From Clostridia bacterium (GTDB lineage: Bacteria; Bacillota; Clostridia; UMGS1810), in the NCBI GenBank assembly GCA_017416845.1, contig JAFQBA010000102.1, forward strand, positions 1-39,881: a stretch of 39,881 nt of DNA, written 5' to 3'. How positions within the stretch are numbered: the stretch's first letter is position 1; every line of letters begins with the position of its first letter. The position numbers and the translations under genes are program-made. Below are positions 27,160 through 37,284 of this stretch, one piece after another. Below the pieces are notes generated by a model. It did no database searches. It was not told where the DNA came from and worked only from the letters and a program-made list of their open reading frames with translations.

Positions 27160-29001
27160 TTAATTTAAAATTTTCGTTTCGCCTATAATTTCCATTCCAT
27201 CTATGCTGTCCCAGATATATGCGAAGAGTTCGTATGTCTGATCCGAATCCGGAATGTGCAGAGAACAAGAAAGATTTTCGGCTATGCCTTTAGTAAGTTC
27301 TTTGGTGTCGTAAGTGATTGCAAGCATCTCACCTGTCGTTTTACTGTAAAGTGCAAGAATAAGAGTTACTTTATTATATTCATCCGTTTCTGATACAACG
27401 GCGAGCGAAGCCCCGTTTTCACCGCATGAAAGCACTTCAGAAGAAAAAGAAAAATCTGATATCGAATATTTAGCCGGAGTATAGTTGAAAGTAGCAGCAG
27501 ACAAAGCAGTGCCATCATCGCATTGAAGACCGCAAATTTCAACAAAATACCCCTGCTCATACTCATCTGCCATATAGCTCACTTTAATCTTATTCCCATC
27601 AGATGTGACAGATATAAAATTTTCAGTATCGCCATTGACAGTAATAGTTGCATTACTCACAGCAACATCCGTAAAATCTCCTTCAACCTCAAATTCGGCA
27701 GTGTTTTGTCCACAATTAATTCTTCCGACAGATGATGTACGCGTAAAAGCAACGTTGACTTCACTGTGAGCAGAAACATTGTCAAGATATATGGAAGACG
27801 CTCCTGATTGAGGTTGAAAATAGTAGTCAAATCCATTGAGAACCCTTACATCACCCGGAATCAAACCGCTTCCATATATGGTGTGGTCATCGGCTATAAA
27901 TGAAATATCGTATGTCTGTTCGTCAAGATTAAGATTCATTACAGTATGGTACCATGTATCCGGAGCAAGAGTACCTACGCAAATATCCCCTGCATTTACA
28001 TCTCCCGAAGCAAGCACAGATACAGGAAACCTATCACGTGTCAATTCTCCGGAAGAATTGTTTCCCCTAAGCCCAAATGTAACATAAGAAGATGCAGTGC
28101 GTCTGAAATCAAATTCAACAATCGCTGTATCCCCACTTATGTCTGCAAAATCATGTATAACCTGATAGTGCACAGTGCCGTTTGAAGTCAGATTCAAAGC
28201 GTTGCCATACCCATCAAAGTATTGTACCGTGGCAGTTGTAGCACCGGAGCTTTTGTTCTGAAGTCTCCAGTTTTCAGGTTCTTTTTGTCCATCAGCAGAT
28301 GGTACAAAATCATCGAAATCGTAAGATTTAATTGCGACTGCATACGGAGATACCTCATAACCAGCAACATATGACGCACAGTTATCTATATAACATACCG
28401 CATCACCGCCTTGAGTTCCCCACGAAACAAAGTTCACACGCCAAATACCACTTATCCCTTTAACCGAACACTGGGCTTGTGCCACCTTTTCACTTTCACC
28501 ATCGTGACATCTTACTCTTACAAAGCCTGTTGACATGTTATACTCTACAACAAGATCATACCACACACCGGTTGTCAACCTGATACCGATGTTCTTATCG
28601 GAAACCATAAGTTCACCGTTTGTTGCAATATCCAATACCCGGAATTCATCAGTGTCACATCTCAGAAAGTATGTCCGTTTTGTATTAAAATCTTCAAGTT
28701 TTAGCGAAAACACAGTAATAACAGACTTTTTATCAGAATCAGTTTTTGGAACATTTACAAAAACCTCCTGCATCTTTCCGGGAACTGAAACAAGCTTTGC
28801 ACTTTTACCTCTCCCCGCCTGACCAATAGGTACTGTAGAACTTGCTCCCTGAGCTGACCAAGGTGCTTCAAGCATATCTTGATAACTTTCAAAGTTATCA
28901 AAAGGTGCCAAAACAACACTGTTTTCCGAAGCATAGACAAATCCGGAAAAACTCATGAGAGTAGCCATCAGTAACAGAAGACAGATTTTAAATCTCATCA
29001 T
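27160..29001 (-). CDS. Secreted protein with two LamG-like domains, Ig-like domain and shared C-terminal module
   Basis: A 613-aa secreted protein. The signal peptide is MMRFKICLLLLMATLMSFSG. A first LamG-like domain (about 28-215, FDNFESYQDML ... GVWYDLVVEYNMSTGFVRV) and a second (about 222-415, YDFDDFVPSADGQ ... SSIYLDNVSAH) are followed by an Ig-like domain (about 418-512). The last 95 residues are the shared module (LILALYSKTTGEML ... YELFAYIWDS). Either of two adjacent ATGs (29001 or 28998) can start it: AGGAGG lies 5 and 8 bases upstream respectively. It is 14 bases before the next operon B gene and 12 bases after the lyase gene. Probable carbohydrate-binding partner of the lyases; no catalytic residues recognised. 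Confidence 0.83.
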   Translation of the reverse strand: MMRFKICLLLLMATLMSFSGFVYASENSVVLAPFDNFESYQDMLEAPWSAQGASSTVPIGQAGRGKSAKLVSVPGKMQEVFVNVPKTDSDKKSVITVFSLKLEDFNTKRTYFLRCDTDEFRVLDIATNGELMVSDKNIGIRLTTGVWYDLVVEYNMSTGFVRVRCHDGESEKVAQAQCSVKGISGIWRVNFVSWGTQGGDAVCYIDNCASYVAGYEVSPYAVAIKSYDFDDFVPSADGQKEPENWRLQNKSSGATTATVQYFDGYGNALNLTSNGTVHYQVIHDFADISGDTAIVEFDFRRTASSYVTFGLRGNNSSGELTRDRFPVSVLASGDVNAGDICVGTLAPDTWYHTVMNLNLDEQTYDISFIADDHTIYGSGLIPGDVRVLNGFDYYFQPQSGASSIYLDNVSAHSEVNVAFTRTSSVGRINCGQNTAEFEVEGDFTDVAVSNATITVNGDTENFISVTSDGNKIKVSYMADEYEQGYFVEICGLQCDDGTALSAATFNYTPAKYSISDFSFSSEVLSCGENGASLAVVSETDEYNKVTLILALYSKTTGEMLAITYDTKELTKGIAENLSCSLHIPDSDQTYELFAYIWDSIDGMEIIGETKILN

Positions 29002-29013
29002 AATCTCCTCCTT

Positions 29014-32000
29014 TTACCAATTTTTAATTTTTATTATATCTGCATGATTATATGAATAATCAGCAGGCATAAACGCTACGACAGATGTCACATTCATAAC
29101 ATCATCAAGAACTATTACTAATTTTTGCATACCATTATTTTTATTTTGTTCATCGTTTTGCGGTGATGTAACAAGAGGCTGTGCATCCATAACATCAAAA
29201 CTTCCACCACCGGATAAAATTACTGCTTTTATGGATTTTCCTCCCTTAGTAAGCGTGGCAATCTTTCCATCTGCAGACAACGTCACTGCAGCAGAAGTAT
29301 GCCAAAACCAATAAATCTCGCTTGGAAATGCACAATGAATTTCATCCTGAACAATCAGGACAGATTTATTATCTGTAAGCTTTATACCTCTTAGCGCACT
29401 TAATGCGTCCGGACTGTATGCATCCGTCATATCACATACTGCAAAACTTTCATCTTCGCCCGAAACAAACCTATCTATTACCGAACTTGCATCAGTGCGC
29501 TGGTCAGGCGCTGCCCCGGGATTAATTACCGGTACATTGTGTCCTTCTGCTCTGTTACGATAAAGATTCCAAGTGTTACCTCCAAGATTGTAATTTTCAC
29601 TGCCTAAATCAGATATAAACCGCTCTCCTTGCATATCCAGCACAAAGCTTCCAATGTCAAGATGTGCATGTGGCACAAAATTTTCTCCTGCACAAAATCC
29701 TACAAAAGTATCATCTGAGGAATATCCGGAGCGAAGTGACACAACCTCAGCATCACGATAGTACATATCATGAGCCATAATATTTTCAACCTCTTCAAAA
29801 TCTCCTTTATAGCTTACCATACCACGATATCCAAATGAAAAACTATTGTTTTTCATATATGTATAGTGTAAATCAGACAAGTACTTATCCCCTGTAACAT
29901 TTGCAAGGCCAAAAATTTCCATTCCTCGAATTTTATCGGAAGAACTGTTTGAAAAATTAAAGACACCGGCGCTACCTGTCATCGCATGCAGAAAATATCC
30001 GGTACGAGCCAAACCTTTTACAGAAGAAAAACCGTAGTCAGTTCCGAGAGAATTATTCAATGACATAAGAATATCAACGTAGTTATTAAGTGTATAATCC
30101 CAGTATCCTAAACCTTCAAACCACGCACCATCAGGACCAAAACGCAGTGCCGCCTTTTCGAGTAGTGTAGGTGCATAGTCAAAAATCGTGGATGCATATT
30201 CAGGTAGTTCTTCGGCAAAGCTAAGCGCTGCCATTATCGCACCACTATTACATACTACATTCCAGTTATCGGGTTCATCGGTCAAGGTCCATTTGTATGT
30301 TCGAGTACGCGGACGATCCAAATAATCATCAAGCAGAGGTTCAAAACCCATGTTTGCAACTGCATTGACAATGGTTTGTTTGCGTATTTCATCCAAACTT
30401 ATATAATCATATGCATAATCATACCCCAATGCAAATGCCGAAAGCATCGTGGCTGTATCCAAGAAATGCTTTGGATTCCAATCGGGAAAAGAAGAGGCAT
30501 TTTCAAGTTCTTCATACAATCTTTTCGCATATTTTTCATCTCCGCTAAGCACATACGCAAGTCCAAGAATCTCTACCCTCGTACGTACCTGTCTCGCAGC
30601 GTCAAGCAACCTGATACCATCAGGAATAGCATAGGGTTGACACGTTGTATATAAATACTTATTTGCATCAGAAATCAAAGATATGTATTCGTTGCGAAAT
30701 GTTTGGTCGTTTAGAATGCGTTGTTTTACATTCGTCAATTCTTCCGGTGTAGTCATAAGGCGAGGATGTGAATGTGATGGGGTAAATTCTTCTAAATCCG
30801 ACATAACCATTTCGCCATTTACCCTTGAAAGCGAAGGTGCAACATTGACTGTTTTCAGTGGTTTTAAACTCGTATCAAAAATAATAATCTTCATATTGTA
30901 ACGTGACATATCCGGTGCAACATCAAGTTGGAGTTCGTATTCTGTCTTATATGAAGTAAGAAATATTTCTTTAAAATTGACATTAATCATCCTTGTTCCG
31001 GATTTGTCATAAAGTGCAGCGCAGACATATATCTTTTCATCAGTATCCGAAGATGCCGTGAAGCAGCACGCTGTACCGCTCGTATTCATAACCTCAGTGG
31101 CACCAAGAACATCTTTAAATCTAATATCAGAAATTGAAATTCCCATCCCGGTTTTAAATTTTATTCTCCCGTGAGAAAACATTCCTGCAGACAACTCTAT
31201 TTCCGAATATGAAAGAACATATTCTGTATTTGGTTCTGTTTGTTTCAATGTAAGTATCACACTTTTACCCTCGTAACATATGGAGGTTATGTTTCTGTCT
31301 GTTCCGTTAAGCAAAAATCTTCCGCCAGACGGTTCCGAAATAAAATCAAGCATAACCTCAAACGACCCCGGTTGTACAGAAGTTTCACCATTGGCAGGAA
31401 CAGATGATACAAGATTTACATCGGCATACTCTTCATTCACAAAAACATCAGGAAAAGACAAATCCGAAACAGATACAGACAGATTATCAAAAATAATTCG
31501 TGATATATCATTTGTCGTACCAAATATTACAAAATATACCCTATAAACTTGTTTGACATTTGAATAAGAATTCCCAAGGAGACTATATTTTTTATCGCCT
31601 TCTGTCACCACAACGGTCACATCACCATCCCTAAGATTATACGAAATATCAAATCGGTAATGTGTATTCGTTCTATAGGTAAAAATCGACGATGAAACAT
31701 CCGTATGTCCTATTTTGAGAGTACCGTTTGTGTTAAATACAATAAGTGGCATTTCGTTGTTGGTGGTACTTCGTATATAAAATGCTTTCATTACGTTGGT
31801 ATCAGGAAGAACAACATCAAAAGTGGCATTGAAAATACCGGGTGTGACAGAATCAAATGTACTAATCATTTCGTAGATGCCTCCCGATACACTCATACAT
31901 ATCGCCTTGCCACCCGGTTCATCCACATATGAATATGAACAATCGGGAGTTCCGTAAGCTGTTATCTGCTCAAAAAAACCATAGGGCAAAACATCTTTAT

Positions 32001-33264
32001 AGTTATTAAAATCATCATCAACCAATATTTTGTCATTATTTTCAAATATGGGGTCAGATTGTACCGGATTGCGCCCCGATGGATTATATCCTGACAATAT
32101 GACACTATCAATGTACACCGTTGAAGTATGATTTTGTGCACGATTCTCAAAGCAAACAATTCCCAAACTCGGAATAACCATATCCACAGAATCAAACTTG
32201 TATCCATCAGCATCTACTGTTAAGGTTTGAGAATCAAAATCATAAATAAAGGTTATGTTTACAAATTTATCAACACATATTTTTGTCTCATGACCTGATG
32301 CAAGTCGCAGGCAATCTTGCTCAAAATACATAATAGGATATTTTTCGGAATTCATTTTCGCATATACACAAACTTGAGAATCATTTGTTTGCTTGTTTAT
32401 TGAAAACGAAAGTTTCATAGCAGAGTATTTTTCAAAATTATAATCAGAGGATGCTGTCACATCTCCATCGCACGATGTCAACCCATAAGCATTACGCCCC
32501 GAAACTTCCTTGAGATATGCATAACAATTCGGATTATCCCCAACAACCTCAAAGCAGTTGTCTTCTTCATTTTCAAACCCTGCACAAAATCCGTTTGATG
32601 AAATAATATTGCCGGTATTGAACGGTTCACATACTTTAAATGAAACATCGTCCACATAACAGCTTGATTCTCCGTCTGATGCAACAAACGATACAAAATT
32701 AATACGATGAATACGTGTCGCACCCTTTTTGGCAGCTGTACCACAAAACTCAAAGTTTTTTTCACCGTCTGAGATGGAAACTTTTATTCCTGCATCGGCA
32801 ATATTGAACTGTAAGGTTACGTCATACCATACATCGGTTTTGTATGTAAAAAATTCAGCAGAAACACTGCCCGAATGGGTGGCTACTGTATTACTGCCCG
32901 CATTAAAACTGACAAGGGGAAATTCACCTTGACGAGAATCCTTCACATAAAAAGATCTGTCCGCCTTGTTGTCTTTGAAGTATATAGAATATGTCACCTT
33001 AAACGCCTTCACTGAATCACCCAACTCCGAAAACGGATGAATAAGCTCACTCATTTTGGTAGTTGTCGACTTTAGACATGCGCTATTGCCATGCCGGGCA
33101 GGAACAATAGGAATATTTCCATTACCCTGCCCATACCAATTACCACTTACATACCCTGTATACCCCTCAAAATCTTCGTCTATAGCAACTTCTGCTGCAA
33201 ATATCGGAAATATCCGTAATAACACTGTAATGATAACAAACATGCACAACATTTTGTTTTTCAT
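29014..33264 (-). CDS. Secreted heparinase II/III-like polysaccharide lyase with three LamG-like domains and an internal shared module
   Basis: A 1416-aa secreted protein. The signal peptide is MKNKMLCMFVIITVLLRIF. Three LamG-like domains (about 20-215, 230-390, 410-600) precede an Ig-like domain (about 610-710) and the shared module (YVCAALYDKSGTRMINVNF ... NMKIIIFD, about 730-815). The module is internal here rather than terminal. The lyase part begins at HPRLMTTPEELTNV (about 840), with NWNVVCNSG, GPDGAWFEGLGYWDYTLNN, PHAHLDIGSFVLD and NRAEGHNVPVINP, the heparinase II/III superfamily signatures. It lacks the stalk and F5/8-type C domains of its paralogues. The ATG at 33264 is chosen for the signal peptide; AAGGAG is 12 bases upstream and overlaps the previous gene's stop. 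Predicted beta-elimination of a uronate polymer; substrate unknown. Confidence 0.84.
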   Translation of the reverse strand: MKNKMLCMFVIITVLLRIFPIFAAEVAIDEDFEGYTGYVSGNWYGQGNGNIPIVPARHGNSACLKSTTTKMSELIHPFSELGDSVKAFKVTYSIYFKDNKADRSFYVKDSRQGEFPLVSFNAGSNTVATHSGSVSAEFFTYKTDVWYDVTLQFNIADAGIKVSISDGEKNFEFCGTAAKKGATRIHRINFVSFVASDGESSCYVDDVSFKVCEPFNTGNIISSNGFCAGFENEEDNCFEVVGDNPNCYAYLKEVSGRNAYGLTSCDGDVTASSDYNFEKYSAMKLSFSINKQTNDSQVCVYAKMNSEKYPIMYFEQDCLRLASGHETKICVDKFVNITFIYDFDSQTLTVDADGYKFDSVDMVIPSLGIVCFENRAQNHTSTVYIDSVILSGYNPSGRNPVQSDPIFENNDKILVDDDFNNYKDVLPYGFFEQITAYGTPDCSYSYVDEPGGKAICMSVSGGIYEMISTFDSVTPGIFNATFDVVLPDTNVMKAFYIRSTTNNEMPLIVFNTNGTLKIGHTDVSSSIFTYRTNTHYRFDISYNLRDGDVTVVVTEGDKKYSLLGNSYSNVKQVYRVYFVIFGTTNDISRIIFDNLSVSVSDLSFPDVFVNEEYADVNLVSSVPANGETSVQPGSFEVMLDFISEPSGGRFLLNGTDRNITSICYEGKSVILTLKQTEPNTEYVLSYSEIELSAGMFSHGRIKFKTGMGISISDIRFKDVLGATEVMNTSGTACCFTASSDTDEKIYVCAALYDKSGTRMINVNFKEIFLTSYKTEYELQLDVAPDMSRYNMKIIIFDTSLKPLKTVNVAPSLSRVNGEMVMSDLEEFTPSHSHPRLMTTPEELTNVKQRILNDQTFRNEYISLISDANKYLYTTCQPYAIPDGIRLLDAARQVRTRVEILGLAYVLSGDEKYAKRLYEELENASSFPDWNPKHFLDTATMLSAFALGYDYAYDYISLDEIRKQTIVNAVANMGFEPLLDDYLDRPRTRTYKWTLTDEPDNWNVVCNSGAIMAALSFAEELPEYASTIFDYAPTLLEKAALRFGPDGAWFEGLGYWDYTLNNYVDILMSLNNSLGTDYGFSSVKGLARTGYFLHAMTGSAGVFNFSNSSSDKIRGMEIFGLANVTGDKYLSDLHYTYMKNNSFSFGYRGMVSYKGDFEEVENIMAHDMYYRDAEVVSLRSGYSSDDTFVGFCAGENFVPHAHLDIGSFVLDMQGERFISDLGSENYNLGGNTWNLYRNRAEGHNVPVINPGAAPDQRTDASSVIDRFVSGEDESFAVCDMTDAYSPDALSALRGIKLTDNKSVLIVQDEIHCAFPSEIYWFWHTSAAVTLSADGKIATLTKGGKSIKAVILSGGGSFDVMDAQPLVTSPQNDEQNKNNGMQKLVIVLDDVMNVTSVVAFMPADYSYNHADIIKIKNW

Positions 33265-33283
33265 TGTTATCAGTCTCTCCTTT

Positions 33284-36200
33284 TTATTCTTCGGGAGCAA
33301 ATGCGCAGAACTCAGTAATCGAGTTCCAAGAACCTACCGATGTGCCATGACATTCAACCTTAATATATTTAGCTTCAGAAACATCAAATGGGAAAAGTTC
33401 TTTTTCGAGTGTTGTTCCTGACGAACGTCCCTCAAATACCTGAGTATATTCCAGTCCGTCTTTTGAAATATAGATTTTGAAGAATTGCAATCTTCTGTCA
33501 TCATTCTCCTGATACACAGCAAGGGCAATTGCACCAACCTTTTTAACCTCTCCCAAATCAAAGATAAGTGATTCAACTCCCAGTGCAGACCACCTGGTAT
33601 CCAGGTTGCCGTCGAGAACATTTGAAGCTGAATTCTCAGGTTGAGGTGTACTTGTGGCATCAACATTATCAATATTGAGAGATGTATATCCCATTGGAGC
33701 TTTTGAAAGTATTTCTTGGCTAATGGAAATCATATATGTTTCTCTGACACTTTTGTTTGCTTTTGATATAACAGTTATCTCTATGTAACCCGGCATACGT
33801 TTGGGATATTTAATCTCAACATCATCATTACTCTCGGCAACTACCGTGGGAATTGTTTCGCCATCTGACAGTCGATAATTGTACATAAGTTTGTCAGGAG
33901 AAAACATCTTAATAGGTTCACCATTTACAGTTAGATTTTTGAGCTTGGGAAGTTCTTTAATTTCAGAATAGTCTAAATCCCATTCATCAAGCGGCTTAAC
34001 ACCGGGTGTATAAACGACCGATGCATCTCCACCGGGAAGAACAAATGAAAATCCAAGAGGAATCCTTCCTTCAGTCACATTTTGCATCGTAAATACGAGT
34101 TTTCCAAATCCAAAGTTTTCGTCCTGTTCATCATTGACAGGAGATGTTGGCAAAGGTGAAGCAGATGTATACGAGAAGGTACCATCGACATCTTCAAGGA
34201 GATAAACTATCATATCTCTGTAATTACCTTTTACTCTGGCACTTTTTCCGTCATCAGCTATTTCCACATCGCATTCTGTGTGCATAAACCACTTCACCTC
34301 GGAGGGTGCCTTGAGTTTAAATTCATCCTGCAAAATAATTACCGTACGATTATTGGTTAACTTGAGTCCTCTCTTTACACTCTTTGCCTGAGCCTGGTAT
34401 GCACTCGTTATATCAGTTATGGCATAAGCACTGGATTCACAACTGTCATATCTGTTAATCTTAGGTTCTGCAGCTAAATCCTGACCTCCATCCTTTGAAG
34501 GATTGATTACAAGCGTGTTGTGACCCTCTGCTCTGTTTCGATAAAGATTCCATATATTGTCTTTTATATTATAATTTTCAGGGGGCATATCAATTGCATA
34601 TCGTGTACCAAAAGCATCAATAATAAACTGACCGGCATCCATATGCCCATGATATACATTAATCTTACCGGAATGCAGTCCTGTCATTATGGCGCTGGCA
34701 CCGTTCCAATTGCTTCTCATAGTTACAACCTCGGTATCACGATAATAGTAATCCTTTGGCATAGTAAAAGACGCCCCTGTCATGGATGTATTGTACCACA
34801 TCATATCTTTAGACGTTGCCTTAACATCATTATCTACCATAAAATCAAGTCTAAGTTGAGCCAACGAAGCATCGTCAAGAACATCTGACAAGAAGAATAG
34901 AGTCGGCGAACTGATTTTATCAGAAACAGCATCGTGGAAGTTGAACACTCCTGTATGCCCCGAAAGAGCATTTATATAGTAACCGGTCTCAGCAACCCCC
35001 GGAACGTTCATATATCCAAAAGTATCGCCAAATACCGAATTCATAGCTGACATAAGACCAACATAGTAGCTTGTTGCATATTCCCAATATCCCGGACCCT
35101 CGTACCATGCACCATCGGGTCCGTAAAGGAGTACTGCTTTTTGAATAAGTTTCAATCCACTGTCAAGTACCTGAGAACAAATCTCTTCCTCTTCATCTGC
35201 AATAGCCAGTGCCGCAATAAGCGCTCCGCCATTACATACAAGATTCCAGTTGTCAGGCTCCGCAGATTGCGCCCACAGCCAAGTACGTCTGCGCCCCGGC
35301 ACATTATTATAATCTTCAATAATTTGTTTAAGCCCCATATCCACAAGAGCTTCTCTCACTTTAGTTCGGTCGGAAACCGACATATAGTTGTAAAGCCAGT
35401 CGTAACCGGTAGCAACCGCTCTCATCATTTCTGCCGTATCAAGAAAATGGTACGGATTCCAGTCTTTAAATGAACATACATTGAGCATTTCTGCAATCGC
35501 TCTGTCTGCATATCGAGCATCTTCGGTTATAAGGTATGTAAAGGAAAGAGTTTCTATTCTGGCCCATGCCTCACGAGATACCTGCAACAGACGAATTTCA
35601 TCCGGAATCTCATACCGTAAGAGTGCTTGATTCATATAATTATCTGCGGTTTCTACAACATCTTGTTTCCACTGCATCATTAATGGTTCAGTTTGGATAG
35701 AGTCCTTTATTTCATTGAGACGAGCCTGATTGAAGTGAATGCGCGGATGAGAATTTGAAGGATAATTTGTCTTGAGTCTCTGTATCAAATCCTCTCCGGA
35801 GGGAACATCAAAAACGAGATTTCCGGCAAGAGTACGAAAAACCCCTAAATCATTTCTCATATCAAAAAAATTTTCACGGTCTGCAATAACTATGAGGCCA
35901 CTTTTATCATATGTGAGTTTTTTCCCAAACGCTTCGCACACTGCTCTCACAGGAACAAAAATTCTGTCATTATCAATGAAAGGAGCTACATCAATTTGAA
36001 TATAGGTACCATTTATATTCAAAGTATTGTCACCTACAGTGAAAACAACCGTATTTTCTCCGTCGGATACTGTAACTGAGTGATTTATTTCTGACCATTT
36101 GACATCATAGCCCAAAGCTTCGGATATGAATCGCACCGGAACATAAGTTCTGCCATCTTTCACAAAAGCTTTAACACTTTTATCTGTAGGATCCAAAAAT

Positions 36201-37018
36201 CCAACCTCTCCATCCAGTGCAATCTTATTCTGACCCACATACAAAGCTATCGTCCCCTGCATATAGTCCACTACAGTTTCTTCATCTGCAATGGAAGGTA
36301 TACCGGGCGCAGTTGAAGTTATCATCAAATTTATTCCCCTTTCTTCATATCTAAATACCGGCAATTCAGATTCGTATGCCGCAAGATTATCAATGTAAAT
36401 AACAGGTTTTTCATCCTGAGAAAGACTCAAAAGGTGAGTTCTCAAAACAGAAATAGAATCAAAGTCATCTGTACTTAAAGAAACTGCATTCGCTTTTTTC
36501 TTATGATTTATATAGATATCAGCTTTGTTTGTAAGAAAATCCAATTCAATGCAAATAGCATAGAACTTATTCGGCACAAGTGTAGCTAATGCCCGACCAT
36601 TGCTTAAAACAATATCGCGCGAAGCGGTTATGCGAAAAATTTCAACCTCTTTGCCTGCCGTATCTTTAAAACACACAAGAAATTCTCCATTTCCGTAACC
36701 TTTATCTTCAAGCATAATTTCAAATTCCAAAAATACATTGTCTTCGTTGGTTGAAACTGCGGAATCCATATGCATATCACTTTCGCCAAGTGCATCAAAC
36801 CTGATTGCTCTGTTTGTACCTCTTCCGGCATTTACATATGTAAATTTGTTGTTTTTGGCTATAAGAGATATACCATCCGGAGACTCTCCGTCTGATAATG
36901 AGTCAAAACTTTCGGATAAAATGTACTTTACAGAAACACCGTTCTCCGATTCTGCAAAAATTTCAAATGTCCCAAAAAAGAAAAACGCACATAAAAGAAA
37001 ACATATAACTTTTTTCAT
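33284..37018 (-). CDS. Secreted heparinase II/III-like polysaccharide lyase with stalk and F5/8-type C domains (first gene of operon B)
   Basis: A 1244-aa secreted enzyme. The signal peptide is MKKVICFLLCAFFFFGTFEI. A LamG-like domain (about 30-220) is followed by a double copper-amine-oxidase-N-like stalk region (about 235-385, GRTYVPVRFISEALGYDVKW and DRIFVPVRAVCEAFGKKL). The lyase part starts at HPRIHFNQARLNEI (about 423), with NWNLVCNGG, GPDGAWYEGPGYWEYATSYY, VYHGHMDAGQFIID and NRAEGHNTLVINP. A cadherin-like beta sandwich (LKNLTVNGEPIKMFSPDK) and a C-terminal F5/8-type C domain (SNVLDGNLDTRWSALG ... AKYIKVECHG) end the protein. The ATG at 37018 is preceded by AAGGAGG. Domain order matches the 1430-aa operon A lyase minus the inserted LamG domain. 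It probably cleaves an acidic polysaccharide at the cell surface. Confidence 0.86.
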   Translation of the reverse strand: MKKVICFLLCAFFFFGTFEIFAESENGVSVKYILSESFDSLSDGESPDGISLIAKNNKFTYVNAGRGTNRAIRFDALGESDMHMDSAVSTNEDNVFLEFEIMLEDKGYGNGEFLVCFKDTAGKEVEIFRITASRDIVLSNGRALATLVPNKFYAICIELDFLTNKADIYINHKKKANAVSLSTDDFDSISVLRTHLLSLSQDEKPVIYIDNLAAYESELPVFRYEERGINLMITSTAPGIPSIADEETVVDYMQGTIALYVGQNKIALDGEVGFLDPTDKSVKAFVKDGRTYVPVRFISEALGYDVKWSEINHSVTVSDGENTVVFTVGDNTLNINGTYIQIDVAPFIDNDRIFVPVRAVCEAFGKKLTYDKSGLIVIADRENFFDMRNDLGVFRTLAGNLVFDVPSGEDLIQRLKTNYPSNSHPRIHFNQARLNEIKDSIQTEPLMMQWKQDVVETADNYMNQALLRYEIPDEIRLLQVSREAWARIETLSFTYLITEDARYADRAIAEMLNVCSFKDWNPYHFLDTAEMMRAVATGYDWLYNYMSVSDRTKVREALVDMGLKQIIEDYNNVPGRRRTWLWAQSAEPDNWNLVCNGGALIAALAIADEEEEICSQVLDSGLKLIQKAVLLYGPDGAWYEGPGYWEYATSYYVGLMSAMNSVFGDTFGYMNVPGVAETGYYINALSGHTGVFNFHDAVSDKISSPTLFFLSDVLDDASLAQLRLDFMVDNDVKATSKDMMWYNTSMTGASFTMPKDYYYRDTEVVTMRSNWNGASAIMTGLHSGKINVYHGHMDAGQFIIDAFGTRYAIDMPPENYNIKDNIWNLYRNRAEGHNTLVINPSKDGGQDLAAEPKINRYDSCESSAYAITDITSAYQAQAKSVKRGLKLTNNRTVIILQDEFKLKAPSEVKWFMHTECDVEIADDGKSARVKGNYRDMIVYLLEDVDGTFSYTSASPLPTSPVNDEQDENFGFGKLVFTMQNVTEGRIPLGFSFVLPGGDASVVYTPGVKPLDEWDLDYSEIKELPKLKNLTVNGEPIKMFSPDKLMYNYRLSDGETIPTVVAESNDDVEIKYPKRMPGYIEITVISKANKSVRETYMISISQEILSKAPMGYTSLNIDNVDATSTPQPENSASNVLDGNLDTRWSALGVESLIFDLGEVKKVGAIALAVYQENDDRRLQFFKIYISKDGLEYTQVFEGRSSGTTLEKELFPFDVSEAKYIKVECHGTSVGSWNSITEFCAFAPEE

Positions 37019-37058
37019 AGATAATCCTCCTTCTACTTCTTAAGTATACAGCTTGGTT

Positions 37059-37087
37059 ATATTATTACAATGCACTATACTACACAA
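37059..37087 (-). promoter_or_regulatory. Probable operon B promoter
   Basis: On the minus strand TTGTGT (37087-37082) and TAATAT (37064-37059) are 17 bases apart. The weak -35 suggests regulation. Two direct AAAAGCT repeats (37113-37119, 37125-37131) lie upstream. Confidence 0.45.
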
Positions 37088-37217
37088 AAAATATACTTTT
37101 ATTCACAAGATTAAAAGCTTTACAAAAAGCTACTCAACATATCTATATATTCAATTTACAATTCTAAACATATACAAATACGCCAATTCTTACAACTTCA
37201 CAACAGAATAAGCTGTT

Positions 37218-37246
37218 GACAAAATTTTTTTGAAATGGTATGATAA
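37218..37246 (+). promoter_or_regulatory. Probable sigma-A promoter of the second AraC gene
   Basis: TTGACA followed about 17 bases later by TATGAT (positions within about two bases). The -10 box overlaps the most upstream in-frame ATG near 37240, which argues that translation starts at 37285 instead. Confidence 0.65.
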
Positions 37247-37284
37247 GTATAATCAAATATAATTTTGTTTATGGGGTACAAGCT

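Noticed and set aside
8484..37018. Cellulosome-type system (cohesin/dockerin)
   Set aside because: No dockerin calcium-loop repeats or cohesin domains are visible in any secreted protein; attachment signals are SLH only.
37240..37284. ATG near 37240 as start of the second AraC gene
   Set aside because: It overlaps the predicted -10 box, so the transcript would not contain it; the ATG at 37285 has an SD and starts the conserved part.
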